From: DATFQE01 sp963733845
Lineage (GTDB): Bacteria; Actinomycetota; Thermoleophilia; Gaiellales; Gaiellaceae
Length of the DNA stretch: 64,000 bases
NCBI GenBank assembly: GCA_963733845.1
Contig: CAVTEM010000005.1
Span: 62,001 to 126,000, forward strand
Reading direction: 5' to 3'
Under the pieces are notes generated by a model. The model saw nothing but the letters and a program-made list of their open reading frames with translations. It made no database searches and was not told where the DNA came from. Position numbers and translations under genes: made by a program. Shown here piece by piece: positions 19,290 to 31,121 of the stretch. The number at the start of each line of letters is the position of its first letter. Position 1 is the stretch's first letter.

Positions 19290-19459
19290 AACTGGCTTCA
19301 GAATGAGGCGCTGTGCCGCCGGGCCGCGCTGGGCGGCGCGATGCGGCGTCCTCGGTCGCGCCACGCTACGCGTCCCGGATACACGCCACGCTCCCTGCGT
19401 CCTTGCCTCGCACCACCCATCGCATCCCGGCGACGAGGCCACATCCTGAAACCAGTTCT
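19288..19459. mobile_element. MITE-like segment with 22-base terminal inverted repeats
   Basis: Bases 19288-19309 and 19438-19459 are inverted copies that match at 19 of 22 positions, both outer ends reading AGAACTGG inward. The 128 bases between have no credible gene of their own. The segment touches the stop codon of the membrane protein on one side and supplies the only ATG for the monooxygenase on the other. No target-site duplication longer than a base or two is clear. The shape fits a small non-autonomous element; a chance or structural inverted repeat is the alternative. Confidence 0.5.
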
Positions 19460-20612
19460 TACTGAGCTCGAGATCGCGGTCGTCGGGGCCGGTGCCTCCG
19501 GGCTGGCCGCGGCCGCCGAGCTGAAGGCGCGGGGGCACGAGCCGGTCGTCTTCGAGCGCGACGCGCAGGTCGGCGAGCGTTGGGCGAGCCGCTACGACCG
19601 GCTGCACCTGCACACCGTGCGCCGCTTCTCGGGGCTACCGCAGCACGCGATCCCGCGCGCTCAGGGCCGGTACGTCTCGAAGGACGCGTTCGCCGACTAT
19701 CTGCACGAATACGCCGAGCGGTTCGCGCTCGACGTCAGGCGCGCCACCGAGGTCCTGCGGGTGCGGCCCGGCTGGCGGGTCGAGACGGCGAACGAGGCGT
19801 ACGACGCGAGTGCTGTGGTGGTCGCCACCGGCCGCTACAACGAGCCGTTCATGCCAGCCTGGCCCGGCAAGGACGAGTTTCGCGGCCAGCTCGTCCACTC
19901 GGTCGAGTACCGCTCCGGGAGCGCGTTCGCCGGCCGCAGCGTGCTCGTCGTCGGGCTCGGGAACACCGGCGCCGAGCTCGCAGCCGACCTGGTCGAGCAG
20001 GGAGCAGGCCGGGTCGCGGTGGCGGTTCGCACGCCCCCGCCGGTGGTCCGGCGCGAGATCCTGGGTGTTCCGGTTCAGCTTTTCGGGATCGCCCTCTCGC
20101 CGTTCCCGCCGAGGCCCGTCGACCGCCTGGCGGCGATCCTGCGGCGGATCGGCACCGGCGACCTGAGCCCGTACGGGATCGGGGCGGCCGAGTGGGGCCC
20201 GTTCAGCGCCCGCCGGCCGGCGGTGATCGACGTCGGCTTCCTCGCCCAGCTCAAGGCCCGCCGGATCGACGTGCGAGGCGAGCTCACGCGCCTCACTGCG
20301 GCGGGCGCGGTGTTCGCGAACGGGAAGGAGGAGCCGTTCGACGCGGTGGTCGCGGCAACGGGCTTCACACGCGGGCTCGAGCGGTTCCTCGACGTGCCCG
20401 GCGCACTCGACGACCTCGGTGACCCGATCCGGGCCGACGACGGCGCCGGCACCGAGCCCGGCCTGTTCTTCAGCGGGTACACGGAGACGATTCGCGGCCA
20501 GCTGCTCGAGGCGAAGAAGCTCGCGCCGAAGCTCGCGGATGCGGTCAGCCGCTATCTCGGCGGCCCGTCGAGCCCGCAAGAGACCGCAGGCGCTCGGCGT
20601 GATCCGTCGTGA
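19341..20612 (+). CDS. Flavin-containing monooxygenase / NAD(P)-binding oxidoreductase
   Basis: Two-dinucleotide-fold flavoprotein. FAD motif VVGAGASGLAAAAELK, then RYDRLHLHTVRRFSGLP, the FATGRY-like VVVATGRYNEPF, NADPH motif VLVVGLGNTGAELA and a final VAATGFTRGL. This order matches FMO/indole-pyruvate monooxygenases such as YUCCA-like enzymes. Homology begins at about 19461, but no ATG, GTG or TTG lies there; the nearest in-frame start is ATG 19341, inside the inverted-repeat segment, and CTG 19446 is another option. The natural 5' end may have been lost. Total about 423 residues from 19341. Confidence 0.82.
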   Translation: MRRPRSRHATRPGYTPRSLRPCLAPPIASRRRGHILKPVLTELEIAVVGAGASGLAAAAELKARGHEPVVFERDAQVGERWASRYDRLHLHTVRRFSGLPQHAIPRAQGRYVSKDAFADYLHEYAERFALDVRRATEVLRVRPGWRVETANEAYDASAVVVATGRYNEPFMPAWPGKDEFRGQLVHSVEYRSGSAFAGRSVLVVGLGNTGAELAADLVEQGAGRVAVAVRTPPPVVRREILGVPVQLFGIALSPFPPRPVDRLAAILRRIGTGDLSPYGIGAAEWGPFSARRPAVIDVGFLAQLKARRIDVRGELTRLTAAGAVFANGKEEPFDAVVAATGFTRGLERFLDVPGALDDLGDPIRADDGAGTEPGLFFSGYTETIRGQLLEAKKLAPKLADAVSRYLGGPSSPQETAGARRDPS

Positions 20613-21730
20613 GCTGACCCCGCTCGAGACGCCACGACCAGTTGCCCTCGCGGCGGCCAGGGGTGTTCATCCGGGCCTCGCTGCCCAGTCCGAGCACGTC
20701 CTGCACCGGGACGATCGCGACGGCGGCCGGCGACTCGTAGGCCATCCGGATCAGCGACCAGTTCGGCTCCGCGGGGTCGAGACCGGGCCGCGGCTGCGAG
20801 CGGAACCACCCGACCGCGGTGTCGTTGTCGTGCGTGCCGGTGTAGACGAGCTGCAGCTCGCGGTGGTGCTCGCGGCAGATGGGGGTTGCGCGGATTGCCG
20901 TCGAACGCGAACTGGAGCACCGCCATCCCCGGCAGGCCGAGCTCGTCGCGCAGCCGCTCGACAGGCGGGGTGATCACGCCGAGGTCCTCGGCGACGACCG
21001 GTAGCGAGCCGAGCTCGGCGCGGACGGTCTCGAGCAGCTCCCGTCCCGGCGCGCGCCGCCAGCGGCCCGCGCGGGCCGTCCCGCTGCCCGCGGGGACCGA
21101 CCAGTAGGCGACGAGCCCGCGGAAGTGGTCGACGCGGACGAGGTCGACCAGCTCGAGCATGCGGCGGAAGCGCTCGACCCACCAGCGGAACCCGGTGGCG
21201 CGCAGCGCGCGCCAGTCGTAGAGCGGATTGCCCCAGAGCTGGCCGCCGGCGCTGAAAGCGTCGGGCGGGACGCCCGCGACCGCGCCGTCCTGGAAGAGCT
21301 CCGGGTGCGCGACCTGGTCGGCACTCCCGGGCGCGACGTAGATGGGTAGGTCGCCGATGATCCGGACCCCGCGTTCGCGGGCGTAGGAGCGCAGCGCAGA
21401 CCACTCGCGCTCGAACCGCACCTGGTCGGCGAGAGCCCCGCCGAACGCCGCCCAGTCGGCCGCCCAGAAAGCCTCCCGCGCCACGAAGCCCTCGAGCTCC
21501 TCCTCGGACACGTGAGCCGCCGGGTCGGCGAGCAGGGCGGGCGAGGCCGCGAACGCGGATGCGGCGGCATACGGAGAGCCGGTTTGGTCGGGCGGCCCGA
21601 GCGGTAGAACCTGCCACCAGGACTGGCCGGCCGCGGCCAGCCAGTCGACGAACTCGCGGGCGTCCGCAAGGGAACCGCTCGGCAGAGACGTCGGGTGAAG
21701 CAAGATTCCGGCGGACCGTGGAAGCTGCAC
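20545..21730 (-). CDS. malQ: 4-alpha-glucanotransferase (amylomaltase), frameshifted
   Basis: GH77 enzyme that transfers maltosyl units between maltodextrins. Markers: RSAGILLHPTSLPSG at the N-terminus, WWQVLPLGPPDQTGSPY, GDLPIYVAPGSAD, LWGNPLYDW, LVRVDHFRG (nucleophile Asp), VVAEDLGVITP (acid Glu) and the later THDND region. A frame break near 20878 precedes the last 110 residues, which read on through GTHDNDTAVGWF to NWSWRLERGQL. It is about 395 residues, shorter than the usual 500, because the helical insert between GGALADQVRFEREW and RSYARERGVRIIG is compact. GTG 21730 is the start, only 10 bases from the divergent glgE ATG. Confidence 0.9.
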
Positions 21731-21740
21731 GACGCTGACG

Positions 21741-23576
21741 ATGCCAAAGGCCCTGCCCAAGAAACCAAAGGCCCTGCCCAAGAAACTCCCGCCGCGGATC
21801 CAGATCCGCGACCTCTGGCCGCAGACCGACTGCGGCCGGTACCCGACGAAGGCGATCGTCGGGGACAGCGTCCCCGTCTGGGCGACGATCTTCCGCGACG
21901 GCCACGAGGTGCTCGGCGCCGCGCTCAAGTACCGGCCGAAGGGCACACGCAAGTGGCGCGAGGCGCCGATGGGCGAGTTCGGCAGCGACCGCTGGATGGG
22001 GCACGTGCAGGTCGACTCGCCCGGCACGTGGGAGTACACGGTCGAGGCCTGGGTCGACCGCTTCGCCTCGTGGCGCTGGGAGATCCGCCGCAAGGTGGAG
22101 GGCGGTCAGAGCGACCTCGCGAGCGAGCTGGCCGAGGGCGCCCTGCTCTACGGCGTCGACAGCATGACGGTCAAGGAGGCGCTCGCCGACGAGCGCGAGG
22201 ACCGGCACGAGGTCACGTCGCTCGCGAAGCCGCTCGAGCTGGCCGTCGACCGGGAGCTCGCTCGCTTCGGCTCGTGGTACGAGCTGTTCCCGCGCTCCTG
22301 GGGCGGCTTCGCGGGCGTCGAGAAGGCGCTGCCCGAGCTCGCGGAGCTGGGCTTCGACGTCGTCTACCTGCCGCCGATCCACCCGATCGGCGAGACGAAC
22401 CGCAAGGGCAAGAACAACATGATCAAGGCGCGGAAGGGCGACCCGGGCAGCCCCTGGGCGATCGGCTCGGCCGCCGGCGGGCACGACGCCGTCAACGCGG
22501 ACCTCGGGACGATCGAGGACTTCGACCGGCTGGTGGGCGCCGCCAACCGGGTCGGGATCGAGATCTGCCTCGACTTCGCGATCCAGTGCTCGCCCGACCA
22601 CCCCTGGCTGAAAGAGCATCCGGAGTGGTTCAACCGGCGCCCGGACGGGACGCTGAAGTACGCGGAGAACCCGCCCAAGCGCTACCAGGACATCTACAAC
22701 GTCAACTTCGACAGCGAGGATTGGCGCGGGTTGTGGGAGGCGCTGCGGGACGTCGTCGCGTACTGGGTCGACCACGGCGTCAAGGTCTTCCGGGTGGACA
22801 ACCCGCACACGAAGCCCATCCCGTTCTGGGAGTGGCTGATCGCCGAGATCCACGCGCAGGACCGCGACGTCGTGTTCCTGGCGGAGGCCTTCACCCGGCC
22901 GGAGCTGATGCAGACGCTCGGCAAGGCCGGCTTCAGCCAGTCCTACACGTACTTCACGTGGAAGAACAGCAAGGCGGAGCTGATCGAGTTCGTCCGCGAC
23001 GTCGTCAACTGGTCGCCGTGGTACCGGCCGAACTTCTTCGTCAACACCCCGGACATCCTCCACGAGTACCTGCAGCGCGGCGGGCCTGCGGCCTTCGCCG
23101 CCCGGCTCGTGCTGGCCGGGACGCTCTCGCCGACCTACGGCATCTACTCGGGCTTCGAGCGCTTCGAGAACGAGCCGGTGCGGGAGGGGAGCGAGGAGTA
23201 CCTCGACTCGGAGAAGTACGAGGTCAAGGAGCGCAGCCTCGAGGGTGCGCCGCTCCTGCCGCTCCTCAAGCGCCTGAACCGGATCCGGCGCGAGAACCCG
23301 GCGCTGCAGCGGGTCGACAACATCGCCTTCCTCGAAACGGAGAGCGAGAACCTGCTCGCCTACGTGAAGGTCACGGGGGACAACGCAGTCGCGACCGTCG
23401 TGAACCTCGACCCGTTCGCGGGCCACGAGGGCGTGACGATCCTGCCCGCGTCACTGGGCCTGCCGCCGTCGTTCCCGGCGAAGGAGCTGCTCACCGACGA
23501 GGAATTCGCCTGGCGCACCGGCCGCAACTACGTCCGCCTCGAGCCCGGCCAGTCGCACGTGATCCGCCTTGGCTAG
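21741..23576 (+). CDS. glgE: Alpha-1,4-glucan:maltose-1-phosphate maltosyltransferase
   Basis: GH13_3 enzyme of 611 residues that adds maltosyl units from maltose 1-phosphate to the non-reducing end of alpha-glucan. Diagnostic motifs: IQIRDLWPQTDCGRYP N-domain, GSWYELFPRSWGGF, KYAENPPKRYQDIYNVNF, FRVDNPHTKP with the nucleophile Asp (residue about 353), FLAEAFTRPELM with Glu (about 382) and VNTPDILHEYL with Asp (about 438). The N-terminus carries a 7-residue duplication (PKALPKK twice). It opens the operon glgE-treS-pep2-glgB, so its donor is made by the products of the next two genes. Confidence 0.96.
   Translation: MPKALPKKPKALPKKLPPRIQIRDLWPQTDCGRYPTKAIVGDSVPVWATIFRDGHEVLGAALKYRPKGTRKWREAPMGEFGSDRWMGHVQVDSPGTWEYTVEAWVDRFASWRWEIRRKVEGGQSDLASELAEGALLYGVDSMTVKEALADEREDRHEVTSLAKPLELAVDRELARFGSWYELFPRSWGGFAGVEKALPELAELGFDVVYLPPIHPIGETNRKGKNNMIKARKGDPGSPWAIGSAAGGHDAVNADLGTIEDFDRLVGAANRVGIEICLDFAIQCSPDHPWLKEHPEWFNRRPDGTLKYAENPPKRYQDIYNVNFDSEDWRGLWEALRDVVAYWVDHGVKVFRVDNPHTKPIPFWEWLIAEIHAQDRDVVFLAEAFTRPELMQTLGKAGFSQSYTYFTWKNSKAELIEFVRDVVNWSPWYRPNFFVNTPDILHEYLQRGGPAAFAARLVLAGTLSPTYGIYSGFERFENEPVREGSEEYLDSEKYEVKERSLEGAPLLPLLKRLNRIRRENPALQRVDNIAFLETESENLLAYVKVTGDNAVATVVNLDPFAGHEGVTILPASLGLPPSFPAKELLTDEEFAWRTGRNYVRLEPGQSHVIRLG
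21744..21785 (+). repeat. Perfect 21-base tandem duplication at the glgE 5' end
   Basis: Bases 21744-21764 and 21765-21785 are identical 21-base units that encode PKALPKK twice, directly after the glgE start codon. They lie in the 5' end of a gene whose start is 10 bases from the divergent malQ start, so the duplication could also affect malQ upstream control. Slippage is the simplest origin. Confidence 0.85.
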
Positions 23577-23647
23577 TAACAGACTGTTACTAGCTTCGCG
23601 AAGCGGGTCATGGTGCGGGGCCGGGGCTCCTTGTAACAGTCTGTTAC
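23572..23647. promoter_or_regulatory. Palindrome array between glgE and treS
   Basis: Three palindromes occupy 76 bases. The first, 23572-23594, is an odd perfect palindrome of 11-bp arms around one base, with core TAACAGACTGTTA; it contains the glgE stop. The second, 23593-23604, is GCTTCGCGAAGC. The third, 23633-23647, is GTAACAGTCTGTTAC, the same motif inverted. TreS starts at 23665. They could be paired operators or a small extragenic repeat; a terminator is less likely without T-runs. Confidence 0.55.
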
Positions 23648-23664
23648 TTGGGGTTCGAGACGCT

Positions 23665-25403
<1,739 letters not shown>

Positions 25404-25407
<4 letters not shown>

Positions 25408-26794
25408 GCCGCGTCACCGACCTGGTCGCGGGCCTCCAGGAGGACGACCTGACGCCGTTCATGCTCGAGCAGCGCTGGTTCGGCTCCAAGTCGCGCGAGA
25501 TCGCCCACGTGGGCGTGCTCGACACGACGGTCGCGAGGGAGGAGGAGCCCGCGCTCGCGCTCGCCCTGGTGGAGATCCGCTTCCACCCGGGCACGCACGA
25601 GATCTACCACGTGCCTGTCGGCGTCCGGTCGGCGTCGAGCGGTTGGGTCGACGGACGCATAGCCGAGGTGGACGGCTTCGTCCTCTACGACGCCACCGCC
25701 GACCCTGAGCTCGCCGCCGAGCTCGCCGCGCTGATGCGGGAGCAGCGGACACTGGAGGCGCCCGAGGGGGCTTCGATCGAGTTCCGCTCCGTCTCGACGG
25801 CCGAGGGCGAGCTCGAGCACCCGGACGAGATCCGGCCGATGGGGGTCGAGCAGTCGAACACGTCGCTCGTCTTCGACGACCAGCTCGTGCTCAAGCTCTA
25901 CAGGCGCCTCGAGCCCGGCGTGAACCCGGAGCTCGAGCTGCTGCGGTTCCTGACCGAGCACGGCTTCCCGAACATCCCGACGCTCGAGGGTTGGGCGCAG
26001 TACCTCGGCAAGCCGATGGATGCGACCCTCGCCACCCTGCAGCACTTCGTCGCCAGCGACGGGGACGGCTGGAAGCTCGCGCTCGACTCGCTCGCTGGCG
26101 ACCCCGAGCCCTTCCTCGAGCGGCTCCGCCGACTCGGTGAGGTCACGGGCGCCCTGCACACCGTGCTCGCCTCGGACTCCTCGGATCCCGCGTTCTCCGC
26201 GGAGGAGCCGAGCTCCGAGGCGCTTGCGCTGCTCGTCGCGACCGTGGACGAGGAGATCGAGAGCGTGTTCGGCTCGCTGCCCGACGACCCGGCCCTCGCT
26301 CCGATCCTGGGGCGCGGGGAGGACGTGCGCGAGCGGCTGCGCGCGCGCTCGCACGTCGGCGCCACCGGGCGCGTGATCCGCCACCACGGCGACTACCACC
26401 TCGGCCAGGTGCTGTGGGCCGAGGAGGACTGGGTCGTGATCGACTTCGAGGGCGAGCCCGCGCGCGGGCTGACCGAGCGCAGGCGCAAGCGCTCGCCCCT
26501 CCGCGACGTCGCCGGGATGCTGCGCTCGTTCGCCTACGCCGCGTCGGCGTCGGAGCTGGAGCGCGGCGTGGCGCCGCCGGAGGACTGGGAGGAGCGGGCG
26601 CGTGGGGAGTTCGTGGCCGGGTACCTGGACGAGGTGGACTCGAGCGTGATCCCGTCCGGCCAGGCCTTCGACCGGCTGCTGGCGCTGTTCGAGCTGGAGA
26701 AGGCGGTCTACGAGCTCCGCTACGAGCTCGACAACCGTCCCGACTGGGTGCGCATCCCGGTGGCGGGGATCGTGCGGCTGCTCGAGGCCGACGC

Positions 26795-26798
<4 letters not shown>
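25404..26798 (+). CDS. pep2: Maltokinase (Pep2/Mak)
   Basis: ATP-dependent kinase of 464 residues that makes maltose 1-phosphate for GlgE. The N-terminal cap reads FMLEQRWFGSKSREIAHV, typical of Mak1. The kinase core has VFDDQLVLKLYRRLEPGVNPE with the ATP-binding Lys, the Brenner-type catalytic loop RHHGDYHLGQVLW, and VIDFEGEPARGL, the metal-binding DFE, followed by RSPLRDVAGMLRSF. ATG 25404 overlaps the treS stop, and its own stop overlaps glgB. The order treS-pep2 downstream of glgE matches the GlgE pathway of mycobacteria and streptomycetes. Confidence 0.95.
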
Positions 26799-28963
<2,165 letters not shown>

Positions 28964-28970
28964 GCGACCC

Positions 28971-29606
28971 GTGACGACGCAGGAGCGCTGGCGGGCGACC
29001 TGGTGGTTCTTCCTGACCCTCTTCCCGCTCGCGCTGCTCGGGTGGGGAGCCTTCGTCTATGCGGGGATGCGGGCCCGCAAGCCGGAGTGGATCGCCTGGG
29101 GCGTCGTGTACCTGACGCTCACGGCGGTGGGATGGAGCCTGAGCCAGGCCGGGCCGGACAGCACTGCGAACGGGATCGGCGGCGGGCTCGTGCTGTTCGT
29201 CTGGGCAGTAACCATCGTCCACGCGCTCGCGATTCGACCCGCCTACCTCGACCGGCTCGAGCTCGACGCGAAGCTCGACCGCGCTGAGGACCGACTCGAG
29301 GAGCGCGACGAGGCGCGACGCCTCGCTGCGGAGGATCCGGTCCGGGCCCGCGAGCTCGGCGTCGGGAGGCCGGACCTGGACGGCTTCGCCGGCGGCCTCG
29401 TCGACCTGAACAGCGCCCCGGTGGCCGTGCTCGAGGAGCTGCCGGGCGTCACCCACAAGCTCGCGACGAAGATCGTCGCCGTCCGCGTGGAGGTGGAAGG
29501 CTTCTCCTCGCTCGAGGACGCCGCCCACGTGCTCGACCTCCCGGTCGCGCTGGTCGACCGCATTCGCTCGGACGTCGTCGTCCTGCCGCTCGGGACGCCT
29601 AGCTAG
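28971..29606 (+). CDS. Membrane protein with C-terminal helix-hairpin-helix
   Basis: A 211-residue protein with three membrane helices in the first 95 residues (FFLTLFPLALLGWGAFV; WGVVYLTLTAVGWSL; GGGLVLFVWAVTIVHALA), a charged probable coiled coil (LDRAEDRLEERDEARRLA), and a ComEA-like HhH motif (DLNSAPVAVLEELPGVTHKLATK is the region at about residues 145-170). HhH domains bind DNA without sequence preference, or serve as protein-interaction modules. GTG 28971 lies 7 bases after glgB, so it may be cotranscribed, but no link to glucan metabolism is evident. Confidence 0.7.
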   Translation: MTTQERWRATWWFFLTLFPLALLGWGAFVYAGMRARKPEWIAWGVVYLTLTAVGWSLSQAGPDSTANGIGGGLVLFVWAVTIVHALAIRPAYLDRLELDAKLDRAEDRLEERDEARRLAAEDPVRARELGVGRPDLDGFAGGLVDLNSAPVAVLEELPGVTHKLATKIVAVRVEVEGFSSLEDAAHVLDLPVALVDRIRSDVVVLPLGTPS

Positions 29607-29615
29607 CGTTCGACG

Positions 29616-31001
29616 GTGCCGCTCGTGAAGCGCATCGCGCGCCTGATCTGGGGCGACGACGTCGAGCCGGCGATGCGGCCGGTGATCGGCGTCGGGCTCG
29701 CGGGCTCGCTGGCCGCGTCGTCGCTGTGGAGCTTCATGGGCATCTGGGCGATCGACGAGCTCGACGCCGACTCGTCCGCGCTCGCGGTGGCGTTCCTCGT
29801 CGGCGCCTGCCTCGCCGCCGCCACCGGCTACGTCGCCGGACACGTATCCGACCGCGTCGGGCGGAAGCCTCTGATGGTCGCGGGGTGGGCGATCCTCTCG
29901 CTCTACGTCCTGCTCTACGCGCTCGTGGGTCAGCGCACCACGCTCGGCCTCGTCGTCCTCGCGGGCGGCGGGATGGCCGGCAGCATCGGCTGGGCGGCCA
30001 CCCAGGCGCTCGTCGCCGACCTTGTCCCGCGCGACCGGCACGAGGCGGCTTACGCGTCCCTTCGCGTCGCCAACAACCTCGGCGTCGTGTGCGGGCCTGT
30101 TCTCGGCGGGCTCCTGCTGCTCCTCTCGTGGAACGCGCTCTTCCTGGGGGTGTCGATCCTGAGCGCGGGCGTCTTCGTCCTCGCGTGGCGCTTCCTACCG
30201 CACCGCGGCGCCTACGCGCCCGAGCACGCGCCCGAGCGCGGGTCGTTCGCCGTCATCAGCCGCGATCGCATCTTCGGGCTCTTCCTTGTGTCGACGGCGC
30301 TCGCCAACATCGTCTACGTGGCGTACGAGATCGTCCTGCCGATTTCCCTTGTCGACGAGCACGGGCTCGCCCCCTCGACATGGGGCTTCCTCGTGATCGT
30401 CAACCCGGCGCTGGTGACGCTCTTCCAGCTGCGCCTCACCCGCTGGACCGCAGGCGTCCCGCCGTTGCCGAAGCTGGCTGCGGCGATCCTGCTGATGGGG
30501 CTGCCGTTCCTCGTGCTCTCGGTCAGCGCGGCCATTCCGGTCGTCCTGGCCGTCATCGTCGTCTTCGTCGTCGGGGAGATGCTCTGGGTTCCGACCTCCC
30601 AGGCGATCGCGGCCCGCCTCGCCCCGCCTGATCTCCGCGGGGCCTACCTGGGCGCCTTCTCGAGCATGGCCGCCGTCGGCTTCGCGCTCACGCCCTTCAC
30701 GGGCCTGCTCGTTCGGGACGCCGCCGGCGATACGGCCATGTGGACGCTCTTCGCCGGGATGTCGGTCATCGGAGCTGCTGTCGGCGCCTTGGCGGTGCGG
30801 CTCGCATACGCACGCCCCTTTGCCGTACGGGAGGGGTCGACGGCGCTCGACGCGCCTGCCCCTCCCAATCCTGCGGTCGAGGCGGCGCTAGTAGCCGACT
30901 CCGCCGCCGCCGCTGCCACCGCCGGCGTACACGGCGATGAGCACCACGACGGCCACCGTCACGACGAGTCCGCCGATCCACAGCGTTCTGCGCGTGAGTG
31001 A
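29616..31001 (+). CDS. MFS transporter (12-helix)
   Basis: Major facilitator of up to 461 residues. Motif A appears as GHVSDRVGRKPLMVAGW, and twelve hydrophobic segments are counted up to about residue 400. The N-terminus lies at GTG 29616, nine bases after the HhH gene. The final 60 residues (rich in Ala, then His/Asp, HGDEHHDGHRHDE) are unlike an MFS tail and coincide with an antisense small gene at 30888-31004. The real C-terminus may be earlier, with the tail caused by a missed stop or a frame error. Substrate unknown. Confidence 0.82.
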   Translation: MPLVKRIARLIWGDDVEPAMRPVIGVGLAGSLAASSLWSFMGIWAIDELDADSSALAVAFLVGACLAAATGYVAGHVSDRVGRKPLMVAGWAILSLYVLLYALVGQRTTLGLVVLAGGGMAGSIGWAATQALVADLVPRDRHEAAYASLRVANNLGVVCGPVLGGLLLLLSWNALFLGVSILSAGVFVLAWRFLPHRGAYAPEHAPERGSFAVISRDRIFGLFLVSTALANIVYVAYEIVLPISLVDEHGLAPSTWGFLVIVNPALVTLFQLRLTRWTAGVPPLPKLAAAILLMGLPFLVLSVSAAIPVVLAVIVVFVVGEMLWVPTSQAIAARLAPPDLRGAYLGAFSSMAAVGFALTPFTGLLVRDAAGDTAMWTLFAGMSVIGAAVGALAVRLAYARPFAVREGSTALDAPAPPNPAVEAALVADSAAAAATAGVHGDEHHDGHRHDESADPQRSARE

Positions 31002-31004
31002 CAT
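30888..31004 (-). CDS. 38-residue single-helix membrane protein with Gly-rich tail
   Basis: A short gene absent from length-filtered calls. ATG 31004 is preceded by AAAGGGGG eight bases upstream, a good Shine-Dalgarno. The product starts MSLTRRTLWIGG, then has one strong membrane helix (LVVTVAVVVLIAVYA) and a flexible tail GGGSGGGGVGY before TAG. The positive-inside rule suggests the tail is outside the cell. It lies antisense to the last 38 codons of the MFS gene. No family is recognised. Confidence 0.6.
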   Translation of the reverse strand: MSLTRRTLWIGGLVVTVAVVVLIAVYAGGGSGGGGVGY

Positions 31005-31076
31005 CGTCCGACCCCCTTTCTGAAATTGGACGACACCATTCCCAACGACGTTTCGCGCCGGCTATTCCACGGCCGG

Positions 31077-31108
31077 CCTCGCGCCGGCCTGGGCGGGCCG
31101 GCGCGAGG
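31077..31108. terminator. Strong 13-bp hairpin between convergent genes
   Basis: Bases 31077-31089 and 31096-31108 pair perfectly over 13 bp (CCTCGCGCCGGCC and complement) around a 6-base loop. On the plus strand GCTTTCTC follows, a weak T-tract; on the minus strand it lies 14 bases past the FG-GAP gene stop. It probably terminates both directions. Confidence 0.65.
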
Positions 31109-31121
31109 GCTTTCTCACTGG

